Below, in pieces: positions 24,633 through 33,418 of a DNA stretch of 38,013 nucleotides. How positions within the stretch are numbered: position 1 is the first letter of the stretch; every line of letters begins with the position of its first letter. The DNA is from Planctomycetia bacterium (GTDB lineage Bacteria > Planctomycetota > Planctomycetia > Pirellulales > Thermoguttaceae), in NCBI GenBank assembly GCA_030527015.1, contig JAUNBR010000022.1:1-38013 (forward strand), read 5' to 3'. The translations under genes and the position numbers were made by a program. The notes beneath the pieces were generated by a model. It was given only the letters and a program-made list of their open reading frames with translations, had not been told where the DNA came from and did no database searches.

Positions 24633-24751
24633 TATACCTGAAACACGAGATAATTTCCCGTTTCACGGTCTGCAGACAGGCCGGTATGACTTCACAGAAA
24701 ATGCCTGCATTAAAAGCTGTACAAAATGGAAAATGAAACAAAAACAGTATA
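24633..24751 (+). repeat. TATAC element, diverged, with extra stem
   Basis: TATACCTGAAACACGAGATA at the left, a GTCTGCAGACAGG variant of the extra stem, and AAAAACAGTATA at the right. It sits between the regulator and feoA and leaves only 34 bp for the feoA leader. Confidence 0.68.
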
Positions 24752-24785
24752 TACATTAATCATATTTTAGGAAAGGAGGGTTTAA

Positions 24786-25004
24786 ATGTCACTTTCGAAA
24801 GTGGAAAAAGGGAAAAGAACAGTAATTACCGGGATGAATGTCGGATCCGCTCTTTTGGGACGTCTGGCGTCCATGGGTCTGGTGCCTGGAGCGGAAGTGG
24901 AAATGGTGAATAATTCACTGCATAACGGTTACATCATTCGGTGTAAAGATACGCGACTTGTGTTGGGGCGCGGTCTGGCGCATATCATTCAGGTGCAGGA
25001 TTAA
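24786..25004 (+). CDS. feoA: Ferrous iron transport protein A
   Basis: A 72-residue SH3-like cytoplasmic protein that assists FeoB in Fe(II) uptake, probably by touching its GTPase domain. Typical features are LSKVEKGKRTVITGMNVGSALLGRLASMGLVPGAEVEMVN and the late LVLGRGLAHIIQV, with the family's 'G..LGRLASMGLVPG' centre. A very strong ribosome site, AAGGAGGG, lies 6 nt before the ATG. A second FeoA module is present in the DtxR protein upstream. feoB follows after 617 bp that contains two TATAC elements, so co-transcription depends on reading through them. Confidence 0.93.
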   Translation: MSLSKVEKGKRTVITGMNVGSALLGRLASMGLVPGAEVEMVNNSLHNGYIIRCKDTRLVLGRGLAHIIQVQD

Positions 25005-25120
25005 ATGGATCCATAAATCAGCTGGTTCATAATTTAGGTGATGTTTCAGTTTTTTTATAGAACAGAGTGTGGCATGTGGTGCTGTGACAGGAGGTTCATT
25101 CTGTTTTACTGATTCCATTT

Positions 25121-25225
25121 TATACCCGATGCACTATAAATTTCCGCTTTCCAGGCATTTTCGATTTACTGAAAATGCCTGCTTCCAGAATCGCACGAAA
25201 TGGAATTTTAAAGCAGAATCAGAAT
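25121..25225 (+). repeat. TATAC element
   Basis: TATACCCGATGCACTATAAA to GAATCAGAATA. It lies between feoA and feoB; bases 25005-25120 before it show nothing else. Confidence 0.88.
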
Positions 25226-25328
25226 AAATTTTCGTATCGTGTGGTCATGGGAGCATATATATCTCATGCAGCTTCTCATGTCGGATGGCTGAACCACATA
25301 AAATTTTAATTTTATGGTGAACTCAGCA

Positions 25329-25433
25329 TATACTGGTTCCATTTTAAATTTCCGTTTTGTGCGGCTCTGAAAGCAGGCATTTTCAGCGAAGCAAAATGCC
25401 GAGGAAGCGGAAATTTATAGTGCATCGGGTATA
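25329..25433 (-). repeat. TATAC element
   Basis: Near-perfect minus-orientation copy (TATACTGGTTCCATTTTAAA to GCATCGGGTATA) and a good reference for the family. It faces the plus copy at 25121, so the feoA-feoB gap holds an inverted pair that could fold further. Nothing clear lies in 25434-25600 ahead of the feoB ribosome site. Confidence 0.92.
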
Positions 25434-25621
25434 AAATTAAAATTTTACCTGGCTGCGGAAATCTGAAGTTTATAAATGAGTCGGTGATAAAATATCTGCC
25501 CTGATGGAAGTGTTATGGCGAAAGTAAAAAATTTCGGCAGGTATTTTGATTCTGGGGGTGATTTCTTGAAGGTGAAAATTTTGTGCGCAGATGGTCTGTA
25601 CTGATGTGGAGTTAATGAAAA

Positions 25622-28096
25622 ATGCATATGTTAAAATATATTCATGTGGCGCTGGTGGGGAATCCGAATAGTGGGAAATCGACTATTTTTAATAATCTTA
25701 CCGGGGCTCGGCAGCATGTGGGAAATTATCCTGGCGTGACCGTGGAGCGTTATGAAGGGATAACGACATATAAGGGACAGAGGATACAGATAACGGATTT
25801 ACCTGGGACGTACAGTATTACGCCTTATTCGGAAGAAGAGCGTGTGGTAAGGGATTTTCTTTTAACGGAAAAACCGGATGTGGTGATAAATATTTTAGAT
25901 GCGTCGAATCTGCATCGGAATTTATACTTAACGTTCCTTCTGAAGGAAATGGGAGTTCCTCTGGTTCTGGTGTTTAACATGATGGATATCGCGCACTGGC
26001 GGGGTTATTCTTTTGACCTGGAGAAGTTTTCTGAATTTTTAGGTGCTCCGATTATAGAGACCGTCGGGTCAAAAAAAGAGGGAATGGACGCGATTCTTGA
26101 CGCCGTGATGGCCGTGGCCGCAAGATCTGCGGAGCATTCTGAAATTAAAGAACAGGGCAGCGAAAAAGAAAAAGCTGGAAATCAGGGAATTATTATGTAT
26201 GCGGAGAATGTGGAGGGGGTGATTTCCTCTCTTTCGTCGGCATTATTTTCTGAGGTTTCTTCGTCGGATGGGCTAAAAGAGAAGGGTAACACACCGGCGG
26301 AATTTTTGAAGGATGAGATTCTTCGTCGGTGGACGGCGATAAGATTATTGGAGGGAGATCCGGCAGTTCAGGAAAGGTGGAATTCACCGGAAGTTGAGCG
26401 ACTGGTGAAGGAAGCGAAAAACACTCTGGCGGAGGTGGCGTCCGGTGCCCCGGAAGTGGCGATTATTTCGGCACGTTATGATGTAATCGGGAAATTATGC
26501 GCAGAATCGGCGAGAACAGAGAGAGAAGTTTCCAGGACGGCATCTGATAAACTGGATGAGGTTTTAACGCACCGGTGGTGGGGAATTCCCATTTTTCTGG
26601 TGATGATGTATCTGTTATTTCAGTTAACATTTACGCTGGGTGCACTGCCGATGGAATGGATCGAAACGGGATTCGGCTGGCTGGGAGAAAACCTAAACGC
26701 GCTGTGGGGAGAATCGGGAGAAAGCAGTTTACTGCGATCACTGGTGGTGGATGGGATTATTGGTGGAGTGGGTGGAGTGGTAATATTTCTGCCAAATATT
26801 TTACTGCTATTTTTGGGAATTTCTGTGCTGGAAGATTCCGGTTATATGGCGCGGGTGGCTTTTTTAATGGACCGATTTATGCATAAAGTCGGATTACACG
26901 GTCAGAGTTTTATTCCCATGTTAATCGGTTTTGGGTGTACGGTCCCTGCGATTATGGCCACACGGACACTTCCGGAAAAACGGGAACGTCTGGCGACGAT
27001 GTTTATTTTGCCTCTGATGAGTTGTGGGGCCAGGCTTCCGATTTATGCGCTGATGATCCCGGCGTTTTTTCCCACGAAATGGAATGCGCCGATGATGTGG
27101 CTGCTTTATGTAATCGGGATTATCCTGGCGTGTATTATCGCGAAAATAATGAGCGTGACAGTTCTTCGGGGAGAAGCGGTTCCGTTTATCATGGAGTTAC
27201 CGCCGTATCATTTACCCACGTTTCGTACGGTGGGAATTCACAGTTTGGAGCGCGGCTGGCTGTATCTGAAAAAAGCGGGAACGGTAATTCTTGGAATTTC
27301 GATTTTACTGTGGGTGTGCACTACTTTCCCACGACTTTCCTCTGAGGAGGTGGCACGTTATGATGCGCGCCGTGCGGAGGCTGAGAAAGCTGCAGAAATA
27401 GAGGCTCAAAAAAGTATCACGGCGGAGAAATCGGTTTCAGAGTCGGGAGAAAATTTGATTCCGGCGGATAAAATAAATGAAAGTGGAATGGAAGTTTTAG
27501 AAATATCTGGAAACGGATCCGAAAGTGAAACAGAGCATGTGGCGGAAAGTGTAACGAAAAGTAAAACAGAAACTGTGGTGGAAGATGTGGCGAAAAGTGA
27601 GTCTGTGAATGCCGAGGAAACTGGGCCAGAGGAGAACACAGAGGCTTCTGTACTGGAAGGGATTTTGGCGGAAATAGATAATGAAGAGGCGGAAGCTGCG
27701 CTGAGTTATAGTTTTATGGGACGGCTGGGAAATGTGATGGAGCCAGCACTTTTACCCATGGGTGGAGACTGGAAAATAGGAACGGCGTTACTGGGAGCGA
27801 TCGCCGCGAAAGAGGTTTTTGTCGCGCAGATGGGAATCGTGTATAAACTGGGAGAGGTGGATGAGGAATCAGAATCTCTGCGTGAAATACTGAAGAAAAC
27901 GTATACTCCACTTCAGGGATTTTGCATTATGCTGTTTTGTCTGATCAGTGCACCGTGCATGGCGTCTTTTGCGGTGATGGGGCGTGAGGCAGGCTGGAAA
28001 TGGGCGGTTACACAGTGGTGTACGCTGACATTTCTTGCGTGGTGTGTGGCAGTATGTGTTTATCAGCTGGGAATGTATTTTCACTGGGGAGTGTAA
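25622..28096 (+). CDS. feoB: Ferrous iron transporter FeoB
   Basis: The inner-membrane Fe(II) permease with a cytoplasmic G domain, 824 residues (E. coli 773). G motifs: G1 GNPNSGKST (13-21), G2 Thr40 in NYPGVTVE, G3 DLPG (59-62), G4 NMMD (119-122). After the helical GDI region, the membrane domain begins near residue 318 (RWWGIPIFLVMMYLLFQLTF). It includes the first gate (GVGGVVIFLPNILLLFLGISVLEDSGYMARVAFLMDRFMHKVGLHGQSFIPMLIGFGCTVPA) and the second (GDWKIGTALLGAIAAKEVFVAQMGIVY). About 115 residues (573-690), strongly acidic and Ser-rich, are inserted before the second gate. GGAG lies about 12 nt before the first ATG; a second ATG at 25628 is possible. It acts with FeoA and the Cys-rich protein downstream. 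Confidence 0.96.
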   Translation: MHMLKYIHVALVGNPNSGKSTIFNNLTGARQHVGNYPGVTVERYEGITTYKGQRIQITDLPGTYSITPYSEEERVVRDFLLTEKPDVVINILDASNLHRNLYLTFLLKEMGVPLVLVFNMMDIAHWRGYSFDLEKFSEFLGAPIIETVGSKKEGMDAILDAVMAVAARSAEHSEIKEQGSEKEKAGNQGIIMYAENVEGVISSLSSALFSEVSSSDGLKEKGNTPAEFLKDEILRRWTAIRLLEGDPAVQERWNSPEVERLVKEAKNTLAEVASGAPEVAIISARYDVIGKLCAESARTEREVSRTASDKLDEVLTHRWWGIPIFLVMMYLLFQLTFTLGALPMEWIETGFGWLGENLNALWGESGESSLLRSLVVDGIIGGVGGVVIFLPNILLLFLGISVLEDSGYMARVAFLMDRFMHKVGLHGQSFIPMLIGFGCTVPAIMATRTLPEKRERLATMFILPLMSCGARLPIYALMIPAFFPTKWNAPMMWLLYVIGIILACIIAKIMSVTVLRGEAVPFIMELPPYHLPTFRTVGIHSLERGWLYLKKAGTVILGISILLWVCTTFPRLSSEEVARYDARRAEAEKAAEIEAQKSITAEKSVSESGENLIPADKINESGMEVLEISGNGSESETEHVAESVTKSKTETVVEDVAKSESVNAEETGPEENTEASVLEGILAEIDNEEAEAALSYSFMGRLGNVMEPALLPMGGDWKIGTALLGAIAAKEVFVAQMGIVYKLGEVDEESESLREILKKTYTPLQGFCIMLFCLISAPCMASFAVMGREAGWKWAVTQWCTLTFLAWCVAVCVYQLGMYFHWGV

Positions 28097-28140
28097 AATT
28101 TAGTAGAGGATGACGGGTCAGGGATATACGGATCTTCTTT

Positions 28141-28550
28141 TGTATCGGATACACTATAAATTTCCTTTTTGTATAATTCAGAATGCAGACATTTATTTTT
28201 TATACCTGATGCACTCTTAATTTTACTTCCCTGGTTTTTTGTTTCACTGAAATACCGGATTTTAAAGCCGGTGCACGATGAATTTTCGCTTTCCTGGGAT
28301 TTTTATATCGGATACACTTAAATTTCTGCTTCCCCTGTCCGCCGACATGCCGGCAGGCATTTTGCTTCGCTGAAAATGTCTGCTTTTAGAGCCGCATAAT
28401 ATGGAAATTTAAAGGAGAACCAGTACATTTCTCTGGAAAATGCCTGCTTTCAGAACTGGACAAAACGGAATTTAAAGGAGAATCAGTAAAAATTTCGAAA
28501 CGTCTGTCGGCGGACAGGGAAAGTAAAAATTTATAGGTATATCATATAAA
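28141..28550 (+). repeat. Cluster of nested and truncated TATAC elements
   Basis: At least four left arms (near 28143, 28199, 28266 and 28305) are packed between feoB and the Cys-rich gene. The complete copy at about 28305-28426 has a CTGTCCGCCGACATG extra stem. It splits another element whose left half is at 28266-28304 and right half at 28427-28489. An inverse left arm with CTGTCGGCGGACAG closes the cluster (about 28503-28550). It is the densest insertion site in the window. Confidence 0.72.
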
Positions 28551-28569
28551 AATTGTCCGGAGAGATAAA

Positions 28570-28824
28570 ATGCTGGATATTTTATTAGTTATTATTATAA
28601 CAGTTCTTGCTGCGGGATATGTGGGTTATGTTTTTTTTAACGTCTTTAAGAAGACTCGTGCCGGCACATGTTCCTGTTCTTCTGGAGTGTGCCCTTATGC
28701 ACGGGATAAGGATAAAATCTGTCCGTCCATGGAATTATGTAATATTACCGTGAAAGAGGCTGGGAAAGGAAATCATTCGAATTCTGTGGAAATCGAGGAA
28801 AAAGGATCCTGTTTTACGGAATGA
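28570..28824 (+). CDS. FeoB-associated Cys-rich membrane protein
   Basis: This 84-residue protein has one N-terminal membrane helix (about residues 3-26, LDILLVIIITVLAAGYVGYVFFNVF). A basic stretch (KKTRAG) and a cysteine-rich cytoplasmic part follow (CSCSSGVCPYARDKDKICPSMELC, with one more Cys near the end). The layout matches the small FeoB-associated Cys-rich proteins that often follow feoB in anaerobes; some FeoC-like role or iron handover has been suggested for such proteins but is not proven. The ribosome site GGAGAG lies 5 nt before the ATG. It stands 473 bp downstream of feoB beyond a block of repeats, so it may have its own promoter. Confidence 0.85.
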   Translation: MLDILLVIIITVLAAGYVGYVFFNVFKKTRAGTCSCSSGVCPYARDKDKICPSMELCNITVKEAGKGNHSNSVEIEEKGSCFTE

Positions 28825-28857
28825 AATGATGCGGTATTTCTGATTTTACAGGATAAA

Positions 28858-28964
28858 TTACCCTGGTTTTACATTCATTTCCGTTTTGTGAGGCGCTTAA
28901 AGCAGGTATTTTCAGAGAAGTAAAATGCCGGAGGAACGGAAATTTATAGTGCATCGGGAATATA
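28858..28964 (-). repeat. TATAC element
   Basis: Minus orientation: TTACCCTGGTTTTACATTCA to GCATCGGGAATATA, with the core GTATTTTCAGAGAAGTAAAA. Confidence 0.78.
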
Positions 28965-29047
28965 ATATTCTGATTTTACACATGGGACACGATAAAATTT
29001 TTGTGTCGTCTTCTGGAGCGTATATCTTCTTTTTTTGTGCTCCACAG

Positions 29048-29152
29048 ATTTTACGGATATTCCTTTAAATTTCTGTTTTGTTCGGCTCTGAAATCCGTTT
29101 TTTAACGAAAGAAGAATGTCGGAGAGCGGAAATTTATAGTGCATCGGGGATA
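29048..29152 (-). repeat. TATAC element, diverged
   Basis: Minus orientation: ATTTTACGGATATTCCTTTA, then TTCTGTTTTGTTCGGCTCTG, and GCATCGGGGATA at the end. The core is shortened. Confidence 0.72.
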
Positions 29153-29393
29153 AAATTCATTCTGTTTACGGCAAAAATGGCACTTTTCGGAATTTTGTGA
29201 CGTATGAAGTATTTTGGTTTTCAGAGGTTTATGGAATGAAATTTAAGAGGAAATCATGCATGAACCGTCGGAAGTGATGGAGCCAGGAAGATAAGTTTTA
29301 TAGATCTTTTGATGATTTTTGAGCAAAAGAAATGAGTGCCTGTCTTGACAGAATGAGCAAAAAGTGGAAAATAGTCCAAAACTTTATCTGTTT
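29153..29393. other. Intergenic stretch without recognised features
   Basis: No gene, hairpin or repeat copy recognised. TCTTGACAGAATG near 29343 resembles a -35 box but has no good partner. Confidence 0.35.
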
Positions 29394-29600
29394 TATATCC
29401 GATGCACTATAAATTTCCGTTTTCCCGGCATTTTATACCCGATACACTATAAAATTCCGCTTCCCCGGCATTTTGCTTCGCTGAAAATGCCTGCTTTCAG
29501 AGCCGCAGAAAACGGAAATTTAAAATAGAACCAGTATACTTCTCTAAAAATACCTGCTTTCAGAGAGGCATGAAACGGGAATTTAAAATGGAACCAGTAT
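29394..29600 (+). repeat. TATAC element inserted into another TATAC element
   Basis: The outer left half (29394-29433, ending CCCGGCATTT) is separated from its right half (29539-29600, starting CTTCTCTAAAAATACC) by a complete copy, 29436-29536, flanked by TA on both sides. Joining the halves through one TA gives an element with exactly the consensus spacing in the core. This is direct evidence for TA-target insertion. Confidence 0.9.
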
Positions 29601-29693
29601 TTTTTCTGGAAAACTTTAGTTTTTGCTTTTATCGTCCGCTGACAGGCAGACTGATATTTTTGCTTCGCTAAAACTGCCTGTTTTATGCCCGAT

Positions 29694-29786
29694 ATACTAT
29701 AAAATTCCGCTTTTCCGACATTTTTGTTTCGTTAAAAAACGGATTTCAGAGCAGCACAAAACGGAAATTTAGAGTGGAACCAGTAT
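29694..29786 (+). repeat. TATAC element
   Basis: TATGCCCGATATACTATAAA to GTGGAACCAGTAT. Directly before it (29620-29693) lies a half copy with a CGTCCGCTGACAGG extra stem and TTTTTGCTTCGCTAAAA. Confidence 0.82.
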
Positions 29787-29796
29787 TTACTGTTTT

Positions 29797-29903
29797 TATA
29801 CCCGATGCACTGTGAAAGTTCCGTTTTCCCAGCATTTTTGTTTCGCTGAAATGCCTGCTTTAAGAAGCGCATGAAACGAAAATTTTAAAGTGAAAACAGT
29901 ATA
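29797..29903 (+). repeat. TATAC element
   Basis: TATACCCGATGCACTGTGAA to GTGAAAACAGTATA, with the core CAGCATTTTTGTTTCGCTGA. Confidence 0.85.
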
Positions 29904-29904
29904 A

Positions 29905-29994
29905 TTTAATTTCTGTTTTAGTGGTTCTGAAGGCAGGGGGGTTCGGCAGAACAAAATACCGAGGAAGCGGAAATTTATAGAGGATCGGGCATAA
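29905..29994 (-). repeat. TATAC element lacking its outer right arm
   Basis: Minus orientation. It starts inside the right arm (TTAATTTCTGTTTTAGTGG) and ends GGATCGGGCATA. It leaves about 65 bp before the MBL-fold gene. Confidence 0.7.
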
Positions 29995-30060
29995 TAAATA
30001 GGATCAGGGATTTCTTAATACACTAAATTTTCATGAAACAAGAAGAAAAATACGGAATGT

Positions 30061-30903
30061 ATGATGGTTCGAGATTTACCGATAAAACGTCTTATATATA
30101 AAGATTTAACGATCGAAGGTTATTCCCGGGCCGCGGTTCAGACTTACTGGCGGGTGGGAGAACTGAATGTGGCTTTTGATGCGGGCGCACATCCGTGGAT
30201 GTTTATGGGGACGCCGAATCTGTTTATTTCCCATACTCACCTGGATCATTTAGTAATGCTTCCCAGTTATGTCGCGCGTCGACGTATGATGAAGATGACA
30301 CCACCAAGGATTTTTTTGCCCTGCGAAATGGTGGATAAAGTGGCACATATGCTGAAACTTTGGGCGCAGCTGGATCAGGGAAGTTTTGCCTGTGAGTTAA
30401 TCGGTATGAAAGATGGACAGCGTGTGGAGCTGAGTCGCGAAGTTTTTGTGGAAGCCTGGGCGACTGTACACCGGATTCCATCTCTGGGGTATGTAGTGTA
30501 TAACCGGCGAAAAAAGTTGAAACCAGAGTTTTTGTCTCTGTCGGGTGAGCAGATCCTTCAGTTAAAAGAATCGGGAGTGGAAATTCAGTATGAACTGCGT
30601 TTTCCTCGCGTGGCGTATCTGGGGGACAGTAACCCGGCCGGGCTGGACCGGAATGAGATTTTTTATGAGTCAGAAGTTCTTATTATGGAAATGACGTTCG
30701 TGGAACCACGGCATCAGCAGGAAAAAATTCACAGATATGGTCATATTCATCTGGAGGATGTGATTCAGAGGCGGGAAAAATTTAAAAATGAATTAATCAT
30801 CGCGTCTCATTTTACGGCCAGAAGTACCGCGGAACAGGTACGGCGGAATGTGGAGAAAAAAATACCGGACATGCTGGATGGACGGCTTAAACTGTGGATA
30901 TAA
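30061..30903 (+). CDS. RNase Z-like metallo-beta-lactamase-fold hydrolase
   Basis: A cytoplasmic 280-residue protein of the MBL fold. The metal motif HTHLDH is at residues 58-63. The later ligands are recognisable as YLGDSNPAG (Asp, as in RNase Z 'TGDT'), YGHIHLEDV (aligned with the 'GHSTxxEA' segment) and ASHFTARST (aligned with 'SHFSSRY'). This pattern is closest to tRNase Z, which trims tRNA 3' ends. However, the exosite arm used for tRNA binding is not evident, and the protein is shorter at its N-terminus, so another phosphodiester substrate is possible. Two successive ATG codons start the frame; the ribosome site (ACGGAA) is weak. The gene is alone between repeats. Confidence 0.82.
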   Translation: MMVRDLPIKRLIYKDLTIEGYSRAAVQTYWRVGELNVAFDAGAHPWMFMGTPNLFISHTHLDHLVMLPSYVARRRMMKMTPPRIFLPCEMVDKVAHMLKLWAQLDQGSFACELIGMKDGQRVELSREVFVEAWATVHRIPSLGYVVYNRRKKLKPEFLSLSGEQILQLKESGVEIQYELRFPRVAYLGDSNPAGLDRNEIFYESEVLIMEMTFVEPRHQQEKIHRYGHIHLEDVIQRREKFKNELIIASHFTARSTAEQVRRNVEKKIPDMLDGRLKLWI

Positions 30904-31003
30904 GGTCTCTTCTGCGTTTTCTGGACGGTCTTTTGGAAGGCGAAGAGTTTCTGTTTTGTGTGAAGGTGGCTGAATTTTTTGACAGGAAGTGCCGGGTGAG
31001 TAA

Positions 31004-31111
31004 TATACTCTGGTTCCATTATAAAATTTCCGTTTTATGCGGCTCTCGAAGCAGGTATTTTCAGCGAAACAAAATGTCCGAGAAGCGAAAATTTAGAGTG
31101 CATCGGGAATA
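31004..31111 (-). repeat. TATAC element
   Basis: Minus orientation: TATACTCTGGTTCCATTATA to GCATCGGGAATA, with an intact core GTATTTTCAGCGAAACAAAA. It separates two convergent genes (the MBL-fold and CPBP genes). Confidence 0.88.
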
Positions 31112-31234
31112 AATGTTTCGAATATAATCGTGTATCGTACGTGAAGGATATACGATAAAATTTATCCTGAATCGGATATGATTTTTTGGTGGCAGATCGG
31201 ATTTTTGCTTCTTTTTGCTTCAGATGAAAGTCTT

Positions 31235-32317
31235 TTATTTTGGCAGAGGAAATGTGGCCAGGACGGCCGTAAGGTTAAAAATGGCGTGGGTGACAAAACT
31301 GGGTAAAATTCTGTGGGTTCTCCAGTAAAGCATTCCAAAAACTAAAGAAATCGGAATCAGAGAAAACTGGTCAGCAGAAAATCCGTGAGAAGTGCATATG
31401 TGTGTTAAAGCACCCTGAATAAGATAAACAGGTAAAGCACATGCTGAAAAGGCCAAAATTCCATATGAAATATCTTTTTTCCAGTAACGGAGCTGAATCC
31501 CTAAATCGGGAAGAGTGATCTGATTCATCCGTATAAATAAAACGAAAACGCATATGAGTAAAATCATCTGTCCAAAAATGTTTGCGATAAAAGAAAGCCA
31601 TAATTCTTGGACATCAGGAACAGGAGTGTCCGCGGAACGATAATGCATCAGCGAAAAGAAAATCGCGATAAAAAAAACTGAGCGCCAGCCATTTTGTCGG
31701 GAAATCCCGAAAAAAAGTCGTTCTTTTTTTTCGCACCATCCCTGAAGAATGACACGGAAGAGGAATTCTTCAATAAAAGGGATCCACAGAACCGCGAAAA
31801 AAAAAGCAAAAAAATACTTAAAAACGGAGGGATCTGTCTGCAAAAACTGAAAAAGTGGATGCTGTGTCCTCAGATCCATTTCTGGAGATTCGGCGTCATC
31901 AGAGAGAACGGAAATTTTAGAAGATTTTTGTGCCGATTCTGAACTCTTTTGGGAATCAGGAGAAAGAAGCTGATTTTCTGTCGGTAAAAAGGCATATCCG
32001 GGATTTTCCACGATAATTTTTGAAGAATCGCTTACAGAAAAAGATGGGATTTCAGAATTAAAAGTGTGATCCAGAGTGTGTGGTTCTGAAAAGAAACTTC
32101 CGATAAACGAAAATGCAAGAAAAAATGTCGGAGGAAGGAAAATATATAGTCCGAAAATACCTAAAACGTCACGTCCCTGCCATTTTGCTAATTTTCTTGA
32201 CTCTAAAGGAGGAAGAAAAGGGATACGAAATATAAATTTTCGCACAAGAAGCCAGCACCAGACGAAAATAAATAAAATACAGATAATCGTCATTAAAATT
32301 ATTGTGGTGGTGTTCAC
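31235..32317 (-). CDS. CPBP-family intramembrane metalloprotease
   Basis: A multi-pass membrane protein of 360 residues from the CPBP (Abi/Rce1) family. The three family motifs are present: EEFLFR (near residue 183), FSLMHY (His near 224) and THAIFN (near 342). Together they make up the glutamate-histidine metal site of Rce1-type proteases. Hydrophobic segments include LMTIICILFIFVWCWLLV at the N-terminus, IFGLYIFLPPTFFLAFSFIGSFF, KYFFAFFFAVLWIPFIE and several after 200. A Ser-rich soluble stretch (about 80-160) between the second and third helices is an extra. Start is GTG at 32317 with AAGGAAA about 8 nt upstream. The substrate is unknown; members process peptides or act in stress and bacteriocin immunity. 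Confidence 0.88.
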   Translation of the reverse strand: MNTTTIILMTIICILFIFVWCWLLVRKFIFRIPFLPPLESRKLAKWQGRDVLGIFGLYIFLPPTFFLAFSFIGSFFSEPHTLDHTFNSEIPSFSVSDSSKIIVENPGYAFLPTENQLLSPDSQKSSESAQKSSKISVLSDDAESPEMDLRTQHPLFQFLQTDPSVFKYFFAFFFAVLWIPFIEEFLFRVILQGWCEKKERLFFGISRQNGWRSVFFIAIFFSLMHYRSADTPVPDVQELWLSFIANIFGQMILLICVFVLFIRMNQITLPDLGIQLRYWKKDISYGILAFSACALPVYLIQGALTHICTSHGFSADQFSLIPISLVFGMLYWRTHRILPSFVTHAIFNLTAVLATFPLPK

Positions 32318-32353
32318 TTAAATTTTCCTTGTTTTCAAAATTTTGTCCGGATA

Positions 32354-32457
32354 TATACTGATTCCACTTTAAATTTCCGTTTTCTGCGGCTCTGAAAAGG
32401 CACTTTCAGTGAAGCAAAAATGCTGAGGAAGCGGAATTTTATAGTGTATCGGGTATA
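32354..32457 (-). repeat. TATAC element
   Basis: Minus orientation: TATACTGATTCCACTTTAAA to GTATCGGGTATA, just upstream of the CPBP gene. Confidence 0.88.
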
Positions 32458-32538
32458 ATAAATTTATATTTCGATTTTTGATTCGGTAAAACTGACGCCT
32501 GTCTTAAATTTATATTTTGTATACGTATGAAGTCATGC

Positions 32539-32583
32539 ATGAAATGTAATCATAAATACATGTATGAAATGTAATCATGAATA
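32539..32583 (+). repeat. Short direct repeat, 25-bp period
   Basis: ATGAAATGTAATCAT occurs at 32539 and again at 32564, followed by AAATA and GAATA. Two copies only, in a 1.2-kb gene-free region, so it may be a duplicated binding site or a chance duplication. A worn left-arm end of a TATAC element follows near 32665-32711. Confidence 0.45.
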
Positions 32584-32743
32584 ATAGAAAAACTAAAATT
32601 TTTAGTGTATGGAAGGAATAAAATGTAAGTTATGGGCCGTGAAAATGAAAATGAAATGAAAAATGAGGGGAAAATAGCCGGTAAATGAAAATTTATCATG
32701 TAACGAGTATAAAATTTTAAAATATAATAAAAAAACGGTTTTT

Positions 32744-32836
32744 TATATCCGAGGCATGATAAAATTCCACTTCTCCGGCATTTTTGTTTCGCTGAAAATA
32801 CCTGGAAAGCAGAAATTTATTAGTACGTGGGACATA
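32744..32836. repeat. TATAC element with two left arms, shortened
   Basis: Left arm TATATCCGAGGCATGATAAA, core GGCATTTTTGTTTCGCTGAA, then an inverse left arm (GCAGAAATTTATTAGTACGT). The CTGCTTTCAGAGCC spacer is missing. Confidence 0.65.
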
Positions 32837-33014
32837 AAAAGGATCAGGATGAGTAATGGACTCTTGTTTTTTTTAAGCTGAATTCTATAATAGAACTTCA
32901 GAGACAAAAATGCCTAAAAACCAGTCACTTTTACTGAAAATGGTCATTTCCTGGATAATTTTTTGTTGTGGAATATTTTGTGTTCGGAATATTTTGTGTA
33001 TTTTCACTTTTTTG

Positions 33015-33088
33015 GGCGTTTCGTGATACATGAAATGTCTGTTTTCAGAGCTGCGGAAAACAAAAATTTTTTAAAAAGTGCCGGTATA
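33015..33088 (+). repeat. TATAC element, right-half fragment
   Basis: CATGAAATGTCTGTTTTCAG, AGCTGCGGAAAACAAAAATT and GTGCCGGTATA resemble the core-to-right-arm half. Bases 32837-33014 contain nothing recognisable. Confidence 0.45.
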
Positions 33089-33118
33089 ATTATATAAAGA
33101 ACACTTGGTGTGGAGCGT

Positions 33119-33352
33119 TTTACACCTGATGCACATAAATTTTCATTTTCCTCTGGCCGCCGACAGACAGGCTATTATTTTTGCTTCATTATCTGATTCC
33201 ACTTTACATTTCCGTTTTATGTGGCTCGGAATGCAGGCATTTTCAGCGAAGTAAAATGACAGAAAAGCAGAAATTTATAGTGTGTCGGGTATAAAAACAT
33301 CTGTTTTTAGAGCCGAACAAAATGAAAACTTAAAGCAGAAGCAGGTTTTCTG
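33119..33352. repeat. TATAC element interrupted by an inverted copy
   Basis: A plus-orientation element (left half 33119-33189 with a GGCCGCCGACAGACAGG extra stem; right half 33294-33352) is split by a minus-orientation copy at 33192-33291 flanked by TA (33190-33191 and 33292-33293). Rejoining through one TA gives TTTTTGCTTCATTAAAAACA, the same length as the consensus core. The mismatches are all transitions. Confidence 0.85.
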
Positions 33353-33418
33353 TTAAAAATGATGGATGCTTTTTATTAAATGAAAAAATAGGATTTCATA
33401 TGAATCATGATCATATGG

